From positions 186,001 through 250,000 of the forward strand of contig DYIY01000003.1 of NCBI GenBank assembly GCA_020723405.1: DNA of 64,000 bases. The letters run 5' to 3'. The notes beneath the pieces are model-generated. The model saw only the letters and a program-made list of their open reading frames with translations, did no database searches and was not told the origin of the DNA. Positions 29,700-40,505 of the stretch are shown here, piece by piece. This DNA is from Thiobacillus denitrificans. Its GTDB lineage: Bacteria > Pseudomonadota > Gammaproteobacteria > Burkholderiales > Thiobacillaceae. Positions within the stretch are counted from its first letter, which is position 1. Each line of letters opens with the position of its first letter. Both the position numbers and the translations under genes were made by a program.

Positions 29700-29727
29700 G
29701 GCCGCCCGATTCGTGGGCGGCCTTTTT
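29700..29727 (+). terminator. Rho-independent terminator
   Basis: GGCCGCCC-GATTCGT-GGGCGGCC hairpin followed by five T, 26 bases after the stop of the 83-aa gene. Confidence 0.88.
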
Positions 29728-29831
29728 CATGGGGTTGCCGTTGAATGCCCGCCACGCTGCCTGGGGCCGTGGATGGGGAACGGGCATCTTTATTGCATGG
29801 GCATGAAACCCATTGGATAAGATGCGGCCCC

Positions 29832-32351
29832 ATGGAACATACCACTCCCCCCAGCACCGACACGGCCGACGGACACACCGGCCTGGACAAGGAATGGCTC
29901 AAACGGGCCTTCCTGGACAACCTGCTCTACAGCCAGGGCAAGTTTCCCGTCCTGGCCACCAAGCACGACTACTACATGGCTCTGGCCTACACGGTACGGG
30001 ACCGCATGTTGGCACGCTGGATCAGCACGGCGGAGACCTACACGCGGCTGGGTTCCCGGACGGTGGCCTACTTCTCCGCCGAATTCCTGATGGGACCCCA
30101 CCTGGGCAACAACCTGGTGAACCTGGGGCTTGAAGAGGCCACCCGCCAGGCCGTCCGGGAACTGGGCCTCACCTACGAGGAACTGCTGGGCCAGGAAGAG
30201 GAACCGGGCCTGGGCAACGGCGGCCTGGGCCGCCTGGCCGCCTGTTTCCTGGATTCCCTGGCCACCCTGGAAATTCCCGCCCTGGGCTACGGCATCCGCT
30301 ACGAATTCGGCATCTTCGCCCAGGACATCGTGGACGGCCAGCAGGTGGAACTCACCGACAAATGGCTGCGCTACGGCAACCCCTGGGAGTTGCCCCGGCC
30401 GGAATGGGCGGTGGAGGTCAAACTGGGTGGCCACACTCGCCAGTACATCGACGACAAGGGCCACACCCGGCACCAGTGGGTGCCGTCCTGGACGGTGATC
30501 GGCACCCCCTACGACACCCCCATCCTGGGGTTCCGCAACAACACGGCCAACACCCTCCGCCTGTGGCGGGCCGAAGCACCCGAATCCTTCGACCTGTCCA
30601 CCTTCAACCGGGGCGACTACTGGGGCGCGGTGAACAAGAAGGTGGTGTCGGAGAACATCACCAAGGTGCTCTACCCCAACGACGAACAGATCCAGGGCAA
30701 GGAACTGCGCCTGCAACAGCAGTACTTCTTCGTTTCCTGCTCCCTCCAGGACATGCTGCGCATCATGAAGGTGCAGAACATTCCCCTGGAGCGCTTCCAC
30801 GAGAAATTCGCCGTCCAGCTCAACGACACCCACCCGGCCGTGGCCATCGCCGAACTGATGCGTTTGTTGGTGGATGAGCGGGGCATGGAGTGGGACAAGG
30901 CCTGGGGCATCACCCGCAAGACCTTCGCCTACACCAACCACACCCTGCTGCCCGAGGCCCTGGAACAGTGGCCGGTGAGCCTGTTCGCCCGCATCCTGCC
31001 CAGGCACATGGAGATCATCTACGAGATCAACGCCCGCTTTCTGGACGACGTGCGCATCCGCTTCCTGGGCGACCACGGCCGACTGGCCCGCATGTCCCTC
31101 ATCAACGAGCACGGCGAACGTTACGTGCGCATGGCCCACCTGGCCTGCGTGGGCAGCCACGCCATCAACGGCGTGGCCGACCTGCACACCGAATTGCTCA
31201 AGGCCGATGTGCTTTCCGATTTCCACGCCATGTGGCCGGCCAAGTTCAGCAACAAAACCAACGGCGTCACCCCCCGGCGCTGGATCGCCCTGTCCAACCC
31301 CCGCCTCACCAGCCTCATCGACCGGAGCCTGGGCGGCGACTGGCTGCGCGACCTGGACCGCCTGCGGGAACTGGAACCGTATGCCGAAGACGCGTCGTTC
31401 CGTGGCGAGTGGCGCTACATCAAGCGGGCCATCAAGGAAGACTTCGCCGGCTTCCTGCACCGCCGGGTGGGCGTGCGGGTGGACCCGCAAAGCCTGTTTG
31501 ACGTGCAGGTGAAGCGCATCCACGAATACAAGCGCCAGCACCTCAACGTGCTGCACATCATCGCCCTCTACCACCGGCTGAAGAACGACCCGGACCTGGA
31601 CGTCACGCCGCGCACCTTCATCTTCGGCGGCAAGGCGGCACCGGGCTACCACATGGCCAAGCTCATCATCCGGCTGATCACCGCCGTGGGCGACGTGGTG
31701 AACAAGGACCCCATGGTGCGCGACCGGCTGAAGGTGGTGTACATCCCCAACTTCAACGTCACCAACGGCCAGCGCATCTATCCGGCCGCCGAACTGTCGG
31801 AGCAGATCTCCACCGCCGGCAAGGAAGCCTCGGGCACCGGCAACATGAAGTTCATGATGAACGGCGCCCTGACCATCGGCACCCTGGACGGCGCCAACAT
31901 CGAGATCCGCGAGGAAGCCGGCGCCGACAACTTCTTCCTGTTCGGCCTCACCGCCCAGGAAGTCCAGGAGATCAAGCAGGGCGGCTACCGGCCCATGGAC
32001 TGCTACCACAACAACCCGGAACTGAAGGCCGTCATGGACCTGATCCGGGAAGGCTGCTTCTCCCGGGGTGACCGGGAGCTGTTCAAGCCCCTGGTGGACA
32101 ACCTGCTGTTCCACGACCCCTACATGCTCATGGCCGACTTCCGCGCCTACATGGACTGCCAGACCCGCGTCGGCCAGGCCTACCAGGACCCGGAAGCCTG
32201 GACCCGCATGGCCATCCTCAACGTGGCCCGTTCCGGCAAGTTCTCCTCGGACCGCACCATCCGTGAATACTGCAAGGAAATCTGGAAGGTGCAGCCGGTG
32301 AACATCGGGCTCATGGGCCGCAAGGAATTCCAGGGCGGCCTGGGGCAGTAA
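29832..32351 (+). CDS. glgP: Glycogen/alpha-glucan phosphorylase
   Basis: 839-residue GT35 phosphorylase that releases glucose-1-phosphate from glycogen or maltodextrin. Signature segments: GLGNGGLGRLAACFLDSLATL, LNDTHPAVAIAELMR, KTNGVTPRRW, VKRIHEYKRQHLN, and the pyridoxal-phosphate region EASGTGNMKFMMNGALTIG followed by TLDGANIEI. Length is normal for bacterial enzymes. The ATG at 29832 is preferred to an upstream TTG frame extension because MEHTTPPST is followed quickly by conserved sequence. No other glycogen gene is in the window. The 151 bases after it (32352-32502) contain two GC-rich hairpins and no gene. Confidence 0.97.
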   Translation: MEHTTPPSTDTADGHTGLDKEWLKRAFLDNLLYSQGKFPVLATKHDYYMALAYTVRDRMLARWISTAETYTRLGSRTVAYFSAEFLMGPHLGNNLVNLGLEEATRQAVRELGLTYEELLGQEEEPGLGNGGLGRLAACFLDSLATLEIPALGYGIRYEFGIFAQDIVDGQQVELTDKWLRYGNPWELPRPEWAVEVKLGGHTRQYIDDKGHTRHQWVPSWTVIGTPYDTPILGFRNNTANTLRLWRAEAPESFDLSTFNRGDYWGAVNKKVVSENITKVLYPNDEQIQGKELRLQQQYFFVSCSLQDMLRIMKVQNIPLERFHEKFAVQLNDTHPAVAIAELMRLLVDERGMEWDKAWGITRKTFAYTNHTLLPEALEQWPVSLFARILPRHMEIIYEINARFLDDVRIRFLGDHGRLARMSLINEHGERYVRMAHLACVGSHAINGVADLHTELLKADVLSDFHAMWPAKFSNKTNGVTPRRWIALSNPRLTSLIDRSLGGDWLRDLDRLRELEPYAEDASFRGEWRYIKRAIKEDFAGFLHRRVGVRVDPQSLFDVQVKRIHEYKRQHLNVLHIIALYHRLKNDPDLDVTPRTFIFGGKAAPGYHMAKLIIRLITAVGDVVNKDPMVRDRLKVVYIPNFNVTNGQRIYPAAELSEQISTAGKEASGTGNMKFMMNGALTIGTLDGANIEIREEAGADNFFLFGLTAQEVQEIKQGGYRPMDCYHNNPELKAVMDLIREGCFSRGDRELFKPLVDNLLFHDPYMLMADFRAYMDCQTRVGQAYQDPEAWTRMAILNVARSGKFSSDRTIREYCKEIWKVQPVNIGLMGRKEFQGGLGQ

Positions 32352-32502
32352 GCCGGCCCGGCGCCGGATCGGGCTCAACCTGGGGCTGCCCACCCAGTGG
32401 GCCCTCTTCCTTGATGGAAGCGGGCAGGGGAGGAGAGCGGCGGTGCCGCGGGGTGGCCGCCGATGTCACGCCCCCTCCCTCATCAAAGGGGAGGGGCCTG
32501 AA

Positions 32503-32970
32503 TCAGCAGCCCAAAGGGGCGAAGCGACCGCCGGTGAGCCGCAACAGATCGGCGGGGGCCAGTTCGATCTCCAGGCCGCGCCGCCCGGCGCTGACGAACA
32601 CCGTCCCGAACGAGCCGGCCGAGCCGTCCACCAGGGTCGGCAGCCGTTTCTTCTGGCCCAGGGGGCTGATGCCCCCCAGCACGTAGCCCGTGGAACGCTC
32701 CGCGTCCTTCTTCGCCGCCATCTCGCACTTCTTGGCCCCCAGGGCCGCCGCGCAGGCCTTCATGTCCAGCTTGCCCGCCACCGGCACCACCGCCACCGCG
32801 AGCCCCTTGCCCTCCGCGCTCACCACCAGGGTCTTGAACACCCGGGCCAGGGGCAGGCCCAACTTCTCCGCCGCCTCCTCACCGTAGGACTCGGCCTTGG
32901 GGTCGTGGACGTACTCGTGGACGGTGAAGGTCACCCTGGCAAGCTTGGCGGCGTTGATGGCGGGGGTCAT
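32503..32970 (-). CDS. ybaK: Cys-tRNA(Pro)/Cys-tRNA(Cys) deacylase YbaK
   Basis: 155-residue YbaK/EbsC-family editing enzyme that hydrolyses mischarged Cys-tRNA(Pro). The INAAKLARVTFTVHEYVHDP start, the substrate-loop lysine region RVFKTLVV, and VLGGISPLGQKKRLPTLVD are family hallmarks. Length is typical. It stands as a single gene, convergent with glgP and divergent from the RDD gene, with about 130 bases upstream. Confidence 0.94.
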   Translation of the reverse strand: MTPAINAAKLARVTFTVHEYVHDPKAESYGEEAAEKLGLPLARVFKTLVVSAEGKGLAVAVVPVAGKLDMKACAAALGAKKCEMAAKKDAERSTGYVLGGISPLGQKKRLPTLVDGSAGSFGTVFVSAGRRGLEIELAPADLLRLTGGRFAPLGC

Positions 32971-33101
32971 GGGCAGACGCGATCCGGAAGAAGCTGCATT
33001 TTCCCACCGTTGAAGTGGCCCAAGGCAGCCAGGCGATGATGCCTGCCAGCCGGGTTCTGGTTAGACTCTTCCGAGCCCACCCGGCGGTGGGGTACCCGTC
33101 T

Positions 33102-33839
33102 GTGGATGTCAACGAACAAGAAGAGAAGCCTGTGGAGAAACCAACCTATCCTCGTCTGATCAAGCGTGTCCGAGCCGCTCTCATCGATTCCTTTCTGTTG
33201 CCGGTCCTCTACATACTTTCGCTGCTATTGGGCAACGCCTTGGGAATCGACAGAACCACCGGCATGATCGTGTTGATCCTCTTCCCCTTGATGTTGCTGG
33301 ATCCCGCCCTGGTCGCGTTCACTGGGGGCACCATTGGCCATCATGTGCAGGGTATACGGGTCGTGCACGTCCAAACCCAGGACAGAATCCACTTCCTGGC
33401 CGCGCTTCTGCGCTTCATCACCAAATTCCTGTTTGGCTGGCTATCGTTCGTTCTGGTGCTCACCACGGCAAAGCATCAGACATTGCATGATCTGGTGTCG
33501 AGGTCCCGGGTGGTGCACAAGAATCCCCTGCACCTGCCAGCCCACGAAGTGCTGGCGGAAAGGCAACTGGATGTGGCGAGCTACACATACCCACCCCTCT
33601 GGCGCCGTCTGGTTGTCATCGTCGTTTACGCAATCCTGGCGACGATCGGGTACACCCTGCTCTTGAGCGTCTTCTCATCAGCGGACTGCATGGTATACGA
33701 CCAATGCGGCACCTTTGATCTCGTGGTGCAACTGTGTTTCAGCGTGCTTTGGCTGCTCAGCACGGGATGGGTGTTCGTGTTGGGGTGGACAGGCTGCCTG
33801 CCAGGTGCACGTAAACGGGCCATCGGGAAAACCACGTAA
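33102..33839 (+). CDS. RDD family membrane protein
   Basis: About 245 residues with an RDD domain: the Arg-Asp pattern shows as RLIKRVRAALIDSFLLPVLYILSLLL near the start, followed by helices LLDPALVAFTGGTIG, FLFGWLSFVLVL with TLHDLVSRSRVV, and two C-terminal helices (VVIVVYAILATIGYTLLLSVF; CFSVLWLLSTGWVFVLGW). Function of the family is unclear; some members act as Na+/H+ antiporters. Start is uncertain: GTG 33102 (VDVNEQ) or GTG 33132 (VEKPTYP), the latter with AAGAAGAGAAG upstream. Codon use is visibly less GC-biased than in all neighbours (many TTG, CTT, ATA, CAT), which suggests recent transfer. Confidence 0.75.
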   Translation: MDVNEQEEKPVEKPTYPRLIKRVRAALIDSFLLPVLYILSLLLGNALGIDRTTGMIVLILFPLMLLDPALVAFTGGTIGHHVQGIRVVHVQTQDRIHFLAALLRFITKFLFGWLSFVLVLTTAKHQTLHDLVSRSRVVHKNPLHLPAHEVLAERQLDVASYTYPPLWRRLVVIVVYAILATIGYTLLLSVFSSADCMVYDQCGTFDLVVQLCFSVLWLLSTGWVFVLGWTGCLPGARKRAIGKTT

Positions 33840-33879
33840 CGCAGGACACTACCCGTTTGCCCCTAGAAGGACGGGGGGC

Positions 33880-35950
<2,071 letters not shown>

Positions 35951-36115
35951 ACGTGGTGGGGAAACTAGCCCAAACAGGGGCTCAATACAAGCTTGGCGGC
36001 CCAGGGGTTTTCCCCCAGAGCCCGGTAACAGCCTGAAACATCTCCACACTGCTGGGAAACGGGTCGGGAACAGGCCGGCCCTAATCTGGAAGCGTCGTAC
36101 ACACAGGAGTCAAAC

Positions 36116-36604
36116 ATGAAAGCCAAAGTCCTTGCTTCCGCCCTGCTGATCACCACTCTGTCCGCCTTCGGCACGGCTGCCCATGCTTCCGACGAACTGC
36201 TCGGTGCTTTGATCGGCGCCGGTGCCGGTGCAGTCATCGGCCACGCCATCGACCGGGACGACGGGGCCGCAGTGGGGGGCATCCTGGGCGCAGTGGTGGG
36301 TCTGGCCGTGGCCGATGACGACGATGACCGCCGTACCGTAGTGGTCCGTCGTCCCCCGCCCGGGCCGGTGATCGTGCATCGGGCGCCGCCACCCGCCGTG
36401 GTGGTGTACCAGGCGCCCCCGGTCCGTTACGTGGCCAGGCCGGTTTACGTGCCGGTGCGGGGTGTGCCTCCCGGCTGGCACAAACATCACGACCGTGACT
36501 GGGATGACCACCATCGCCACCAGGGCGAGCGTTGGGACCGGGACGACCACCGGGACGGGCACGATCGCCGGGGTCGGGACGATCATCGGGGCCGGGGTTG
36601 GTAA
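36116..36604 (+). CDS. Secreted glycine-zipper protein with His/Asp-rich tail
   Basis: 162-residue exported protein. A clear signal peptide (VLASALLITTLSAFGTAAHA) is followed by a glycine-zipper segment (GALIGAGAGAVIGHAIDR and GAAVGGILGAVVGLAV, residues ~30-64), a Pro/Val-rich middle (RRPPPGPVIVHRAPPPAVVV) and a C-terminal ~45 residues dominated by His, Asp and Arg (HHDRDWDDHHRHQGERWDRD). The zipper suggests association with the outer membrane; the His/Asp tail could bind metal ions. CACAGGAGTCAAAC precedes the ATG. No specific function known. It converges on the Pro/Gly/Phe-rich secreted protein gene. Confidence 0.8.
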   Translation: MKAKVLASALLITTLSAFGTAAHASDELLGALIGAGAGAVIGHAIDRDDGAAVGGILGAVVGLAVADDDDDRRTVVVRRPPPGPVIVHRAPPPAVVVYQAPPVRYVARPVYVPVRGVPPGWHKHHDRDWDDHHRHQGERWDRDDHRDGHDRRGRDDHRGRGW

Positions 36605-36614
36605 GACCGCCGCC

Positions 36615-36646
36615 AGCCAGGCAACCGGGGTGCCGGTTGCCTGGCT
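36615..36646. terminator. Perfect 14-bp hairpin between convergent genes
   Basis: AGCCAGGCAACCGG-GGTG-CCGGTTGCCTGGCT, a perfect inverted repeat in the 47 bases between two convergent stops. There is no T run, so termination activity in either direction is only likely from position. Confidence 0.6.
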
Positions 36647-36651
36647 GATGC

Positions 36652-37722
36652 TCACTTGCCCGTGTCGACGGGCTTCATGAACATCTGCAACAGGGTGGCC
36701 GGGTCCATGGGCGTGGCGGGGGCGGCGGGTACCCCCGCTGCCGGCGCGGCGGCCACCGGCTTCTCCTTGGTGCTTTCCGCTGCTTTGGCCGGAACCGCCG
36801 GGGCTGCCGGAACGGCAGCCTGGGGCGCCAGGGGGAAGAAGGGGAATCCGGCCGGCAGGGCCGGGGCCGGTGTGGGCTGGGGGGCGCTGGACTGGGCGGG
36901 AGCCGGGGCCGGCGGGGGAAGGGGAATCATCATGCCGTAGGGCGTGATCTGGGTGGTGGCCGGGACGGCCATGACCTGGCCTGACCAGGGGGTGTGTTGC
37001 TGGGGCGCGGGCGTCGGCATGGCCTGGGCGGGCAGACCGGTGGTAAAGGGGAATCCCATGGGAAGCTGGGTGCCGTAGGCCGGTTGGGCCGGCAGGGACG
37101 GATAGCCGAAGGTCGGCTGCTGGGGCAGGGGGACCAGGCCCGCCAGACTGCCTTGCTGCTGGGGGGCGGCGAAGGGCAGATTGGGCAGGGTGGGCAGGGA
37201 GGGGGAGAAAGCCGGCGCCGAGAACGGATTGGGCAGGTTCCGCTGCACGTAGGGATTGCCCGCCAGGGGGCCGCCTCCGTAAGGATTGGCCATCTGGTTC
37301 ATGTATTGGTAGGACATGAGGTTGGGGGCCACCTGGAGGGCGGGATACATGGCATTGCCCATGCCCATGCCGCCCAGGGGGTTGAGCAGGCCCAGCCCCA
37401 GGGGGGCCACCACGGCCCCCAACCCGAGGGGATTGCCCAGTCCCAACGGACTGCCCAGGCCGAGGGGACTGCCCAGGCCGAACAGGCCGGGGGCGAATGG
37501 GTTGCTGCCGCCGAAGGGGGCGCTGCTGAAGGGGTTGCCGGAGAAGGGCGAGGCGCTGAATGGGGAGCCGCCATAGGGATTGCCGGAGAAGGGTGATCCG
37601 GCAAAGGGGCCCTGTTGGCCGGAGGAGGCCAGGGCTGCCATGGGATTCAACATGTTCTCGAAACCGGCGGCCTGGGTGGCGCCTGCCAGGGCGACGAGCA
37701 GGAAGGGGGCGCTGCGCTTCAT
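36652..37722 (-). CDS. Secreted Pro/Gly/Phe/Ala-rich low-complexity protein, unknown
   Basis: 356-residue exported protein. After a signal peptide (APFLLVALAGATQAAG) the chain is low-complexity throughout: residues ~40-75 repeat PFSGNPYGGSPFSASPFSGN-like units, ~78-105 repeat LGLGSPLGLGNPLGLG, ~130-250 are Gly/Pro/Asn/Tyr/Gln-rich, and ~260-356 Ala/Pro-rich. The composition recalls structural coat proteins such as sulfur-globule proteins, but the usual Trp/Tyr richness of those is absent. CAGGAGAACACC precedes the ATG. It follows DUF302 and rhodanese genes on the same strand with gaps of 92 and 57 bases and is probably co-transcribed. Not assigned to a known family. Confidence 0.75.
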   Translation of the reverse strand: MKRSAPFLLVALAGATQAAGFENMLNPMAALASSGQQGPFAGSPFSGNPYGGSPFSASPFSGNPFSSAPFGGSNPFAPGLFGLGSPLGLGSPLGLGNPLGLGAVVAPLGLGLLNPLGGMGMGNAMYPALQVAPNLMSYQYMNQMANPYGGGPLAGNPYVQRNLPNPFSAPAFSPSLPTLPNLPFAAPQQQGSLAGLVPLPQQPTFGYPSLPAQPAYGTQLPMGFPFTTGLPAQAMPTPAPQQHTPWSGQVMAVPATTQITPYGMMIPLPPPAPAPAQSSAPQPTPAPALPAGFPFFPLAPQAAVPAAPAVPAKAAESTKEKPVAAAPAAGVPAAPATPMDPATLLQMFMKPVDTGK

Positions 37723-37814
37723 GGTGTTCTCCTGGGGGGAACGATGCTGGGTGGGAAGGGCGGGTGAGCGCTGCCGTTGTTGTTCGGACCCGGCCGGGGA
37801 CCGGGTCCGGCGCG

Positions 37815-38501
37815 TTACAGGTCGCCGGCGGCGGCGGCGCGCATGATGTTGTCCATCTTGTCGCGGATGTCCGTGGCGTGCTTCATGAGCTCGCTGGGGG
37901 CGCCCATCTGGCCGGAGATGGAATCCAGCCAGGAGGTGTTCCAGTCCAGGGTCAGTACCCAGATTTTTTTGTTGTTGTCTTCCATGACGGCGATGCGGCA
38001 AGGCAGGAAGACGATGGATTCCGGGGCGTACTTCAGCACTTCCCGGCCGGCGGCGATGTCGCAGTAATGGAAGACCTCCATGCGCGGCGCGGCGGTGTCG
38101 CCCAGCACGGCCTGGATGTCCTTCCACATGGGGGAATGGCCCACCAGCTTGAAGTTCAACTGGTTGGCGCGCAGCTTCATGGATTCCACCACTTCATCGA
38201 AGGACAGGCCATCCTTGGCCTGGTACTTGATGGTCATGAGGTTCATCACGTCCTTCACGTCCATCCGGGTCATGGTGCTCATCATGGGCATCATCTGCTT
38301 CATGAGCTTGGCCTTTTCCTCGGCGGGGATGGTGCGGGACATCTCATAGGGCTTGGTGCCCCGGCCGCCGGGGGAGATGGGCAGCACCATGGGGCCGGCC
38401 GACAGGGGCACGTTGGCCATGTAGGGGTTGTTGGCGGCCTGCTGGGCCAGGACGGGCACGGCGAGGGTCAGGGCCAGGGCGGCGGCGAGCGTGCGTTTCA
38501 T
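37815..38501 (-). CDS. Secreted DUF302 domain protein
   Basis: 228-residue protein with a signal peptide (LAAALALTLAVPVLAQ) and a C-terminal DUF302 domain (~residues 90-195): KDGLSFDEVVESMKLRA, RMEVFHYCDIAAGREVL, and SIVFLPCRIAVMEDNNKKIWV, which is the family's PxRIxVxE core. A Met-rich helix (KLMKQMMPMMSTMTRMD) precedes it. Two cysteines sit in the domain (HYC, LPC). DUF302 function is unknown, and relatives are common in sulfur-oxidising bacteria. Middle gene of rhodanese-DUF302-low-complexity protein set. Confidence 0.82.
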   Translation of the reverse strand: MKRTLAAALALTLAVPVLAQQAANNPYMANVPLSAGPMVLPISPGGRGTKPYEMSRTIPAEEKAKLMKQMMPMMSTMTRMDVKDVMNLMTIKYQAKDGLSFDEVVESMKLRANQLNFKLVGHSPMWKDIQAVLGDTAAPRMEVFHYCDIAAGREVLKYAPESIVFLPCRIAVMEDNNKKIWVLTLDWNTSWLDSISGQMGAPSELMKHATDIRDKMDNIMRAAAAGDL

Positions 38502-38558
38502 TGTTGATTTCCTTCCAGTTGAGAACGGCGTGGGCCGGGAGTGAGGTGAAACGGGAGA

Positions 38559-39206
38559 CTATTTCGGCGGGACGGTGGTCAGGCCGAGCATTTTCCAGTC
38601 CTGCATGCCGCCCCGGTACCACTTGAGCTTGTGGGCCGGATAGCCCAGGGCCAGCAATTGCTTGATGTTGGTGGGCGATTGGCCGCACCAGGGTCCGTTG
38701 CAGTAGAACACCAGGGTCCGGGCGTTCTCGAAGTTCCACAGGCCGCCGTGGCGGGCGGCACCGAAGCGTAACGCCAGGATGTCGGCGATCTTCTCGGCTT
38801 CGCTGTGGGCCGGGTGCAGTTCCTGCCAGGGCAGGTTCAGCGCGCCCGGGATGACGCCTGAACGAGCCGGCCAGTCCCCGTCCCGGGAGTCGATGACCAG
38901 CACGTCCCGACCGGCCCGCTTGAGGTATTCGAGCACTTCGAGCTCGCCGATGGTCTCCACCCCCGGGGCCAGTTGCATGGGCTGGATGCAATAGGGCGGG
39001 CAGGGCCGGGAAGTGAGCGAAAAATCCGGATCGAGCATGTTCTCGGTGTCCGGATGGCGTTCTATGCGCACCGGCCTGCCCTGATGGAGCACTTCCAGCG
39101 CGGGCAGGTCGTGGGTGATGTTGACCGGCTTTTCGGCCGCGGCGAGGCCGAACACCGCCATCCCGATACACGGGAGGAGAAGCCGGCGGACGGACGATGG
39201 GCGCAT
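38559..39206 (-). CDS. Secreted rhodanese-domain protein
   Basis: 215-residue exported protein with a signal peptide (LLLPCIGMAVFGLAAAEK) and a single rhodanese domain (~95-210). The active loop reads FYCNGPWCGQSP, placing the catalytic Cys in a CNGPWC context rather than the classical CxxGxR loop. Other conserved parts are VLVIDSRDGDWPARSGVIPGA and LKWYRGGMQDWKMLG. A Cys-Pro pair (RPCPPYCIQPM) lies between signal and domain. Start 39206 is chosen for the signal peptide. Likely sulfur transfer in the periplasm; substrate unknown. It is upstream of DUF302 and the low-complexity protein on the same strand. Confidence 0.85.
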   Translation of the reverse strand: MRPSSVRRLLLPCIGMAVFGLAAAEKPVNITHDLPALEVLHQGRPVRIERHPDTENMLDPDFSLTSRPCPPYCIQPMQLAPGVETIGELEVLEYLKRAGRDVLVIDSRDGDWPARSGVIPGALNLPWQELHPAHSEAEKIADILALRFGAARHGGLWNFENARTLVFYCNGPWCGQSPTNIKQLLALGYPAHKLKWYRGGMQDWKMLGLTTVPPK

Positions 39207-39282
39207 GTCAGGTTGGGTGGGCTGGGGACAGGCGGCCATTGTGGGCATGGCCGGGGCCTTGGCGCAAGGGAAGACCCTGGGT

Positions 39283-39852
39283 TCAGTCCAGGTATTCGAA
39301 CACCTTGACCACCTTGTTGACTCCGCCCGTACGCGCGGCGATCTCGGCGGCGGCATCGCCCTCGGCACGCTTGACCAGTCCCATGAGGAAGACGGTGCCG
39401 GCTTCGGTGACCACCTTGACGTGGTGGGCGTTGAAGCGCTTGTCTTCCAGGAAGCGGGTCTTCACCTTGGCGGTGATGTAGCCGTCGTTGCTGCGCGCCA
39501 TGAAGCTGCTGGCGCCGCCGATGGCCAGTTCGTTCTGCACCTCCTTCACGTTGGGCACGGCCCGGGCCAGTTCCTCGGCCTTGGCCTTGGCGGCGGCATC
39601 CGGGGTTTCCCCGCTGAGCAGCACCCGGCGGTTGTAACTGGTGACGTTCACGTGGGAGCCGGCGGGCAGGGTCTCGCGCACCCTGCCCGCCGTCTTCAGT
39701 TCGATCTCCTCGTCCAGCAGATAGGTGCCCGAGGTGCGGCGGTCTTCCGCCATCAGCACCCCGGCCCCCATGCCGCCCACCACCAGGGGGGCGCAACCGG
39801 TCAGGGTCAGGGTGGACAGGCCGAGCAGGGCGGCGATGAGGCTGTGTTTCAT
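39283..39852 (-). CDS. dolP: BON-domain outer membrane lipoprotein (DolP/YraP-like)
   Basis: 189-residue lipoprotein: signal with lipobox LTGCAP, then two BON domains (residues ~45-115 and ~120-189) with the phospholipid-binding Gly pattern VNVTSYNRRVLLSGETPD and VKVVTEAGTVFLMGLVKRAE. Length matches E. coli DolP (191). It follows diaA by two bases, as in the yraN-diaA-dolP order of enterobacteria. Role in relatives: outer-membrane integrity at division and beta-barrel assembly sites. Confidence 0.92.
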   Translation of the reverse strand: MKHSLIAALLGLSTLTLTGCAPLVVGGMGAGVLMAEDRRTSGTYLLDEEIELKTAGRVRETLPAGSHVNVTSYNRRVLLSGETPDAAAKAKAEELARAVPNVKEVQNELAIGGASSFMARSNDGYITAKVKTRFLEDKRFNAHHVKVVTEAGTVFLMGLVKRAEGDAAAEIAARTGGVNKVVKVFEYLD

Positions 39853-39854
39853 GG

Positions 39855-40433
39855 TCAGGCTCCAAGCAGGAAGAAGTCGATGCCGTCGCCCAGGCAGTGG
39901 ACGGCGAGCAGGGTGGTTTCGTGGATGCGGCTGGCGGATTCCGCCGGCACGCAGATGAGGATGTCCTGGGCGTCCAGGAGTTCCGCCAGGGGGCCGCCGT
40001 CACCGCCGGTGATGGCCACCACCCGCATGTCCCGCTCCCGGGCGGCACGCACGGCCCCCAGCACGCCGATGGCATGGCCGTAGGTGGAAAAGGCCACCAG
40101 CACGTCCCCGGGATGGCCCAGGGCGGATACCTGGCGGGCCAGGCCCAAAGCCGGATCGGCATCGTCCACCATGGCCGCGCCGGTGCCGCACAGGTTCATG
40201 GCCGCCAGGCCGGGCCGCTCCTGGTCCAGCCGGTCGGCCAGGATGGAGGCCAGGTGCCGGCTGGGCAGGGCCGAGGGCCCCACGCCGCAGGTGAGGATCT
40301 TGCCTTCCGCCATGAGGCAGTCGGTCATGGCCCGGGCGGCCTGGCCGATGGGTTCCGCCAGCAGGTCTGCCGAATCGGCCAGCACCTGGATGGCGGCCTG
40401 GAACTGGTCTTGGATGCGTTGGGTCAGGGGCAT
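39855..40433 (-). CDS. diaA: SIS-domain protein, DiaA/GmhA type
   Basis: 192-residue phosphosugar isomerase-like SIS domain protein. Fold signatures include GKILTCGVGPSALPSRHLASIL, GDVLVAFSTYGHAIGVLGAV and VVAITGGDGGPLAELLD, and the end IHETTLLAVHCLGDGIDFFLLG is very close to DiaA, which helps DnaA load at the origin. Neighbours yraN and dolP support DiaA over GmhA. The start is put at 40433 (MPLTQRIQ) because a TATAAT overlaps the upstream ATG at 40463, making that a poor translation start. Confidence 0.88.
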   Translation of the reverse strand: MPLTQRIQDQFQAAIQVLADSADLLAEPIGQAARAMTDCLMAEGKILTCGVGPSALPSRHLASILADRLDQERPGLAAMNLCGTGAAMVDDADPALGLARQVSALGHPGDVLVAFSTYGHAIGVLGAVRAARERDMRVVAITGGDGGPLAELLDAQDILICVPAESASRIHETTLLAVHCLGDGIDFFLLGA

Positions 40434-40461
40434 GACGGGCGGCGGCTGGGGAAAGGCGGCC

Positions 40462-40467
40462 ATTATA
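40462..40467 (-). promoter_or_regulatory. Candidate -10 box for diaA-dolP
   Basis: TATAAT on the minus strand 29 bases before the diaA start chosen here, in the 72-base gap below yraN. No good -35 is visible. Confidence 0.35.
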
Positions 40468-40505
40468 GTGTCCCCCCCAACCGTGCCTCTGCCATCAGCA
40501 CGACC

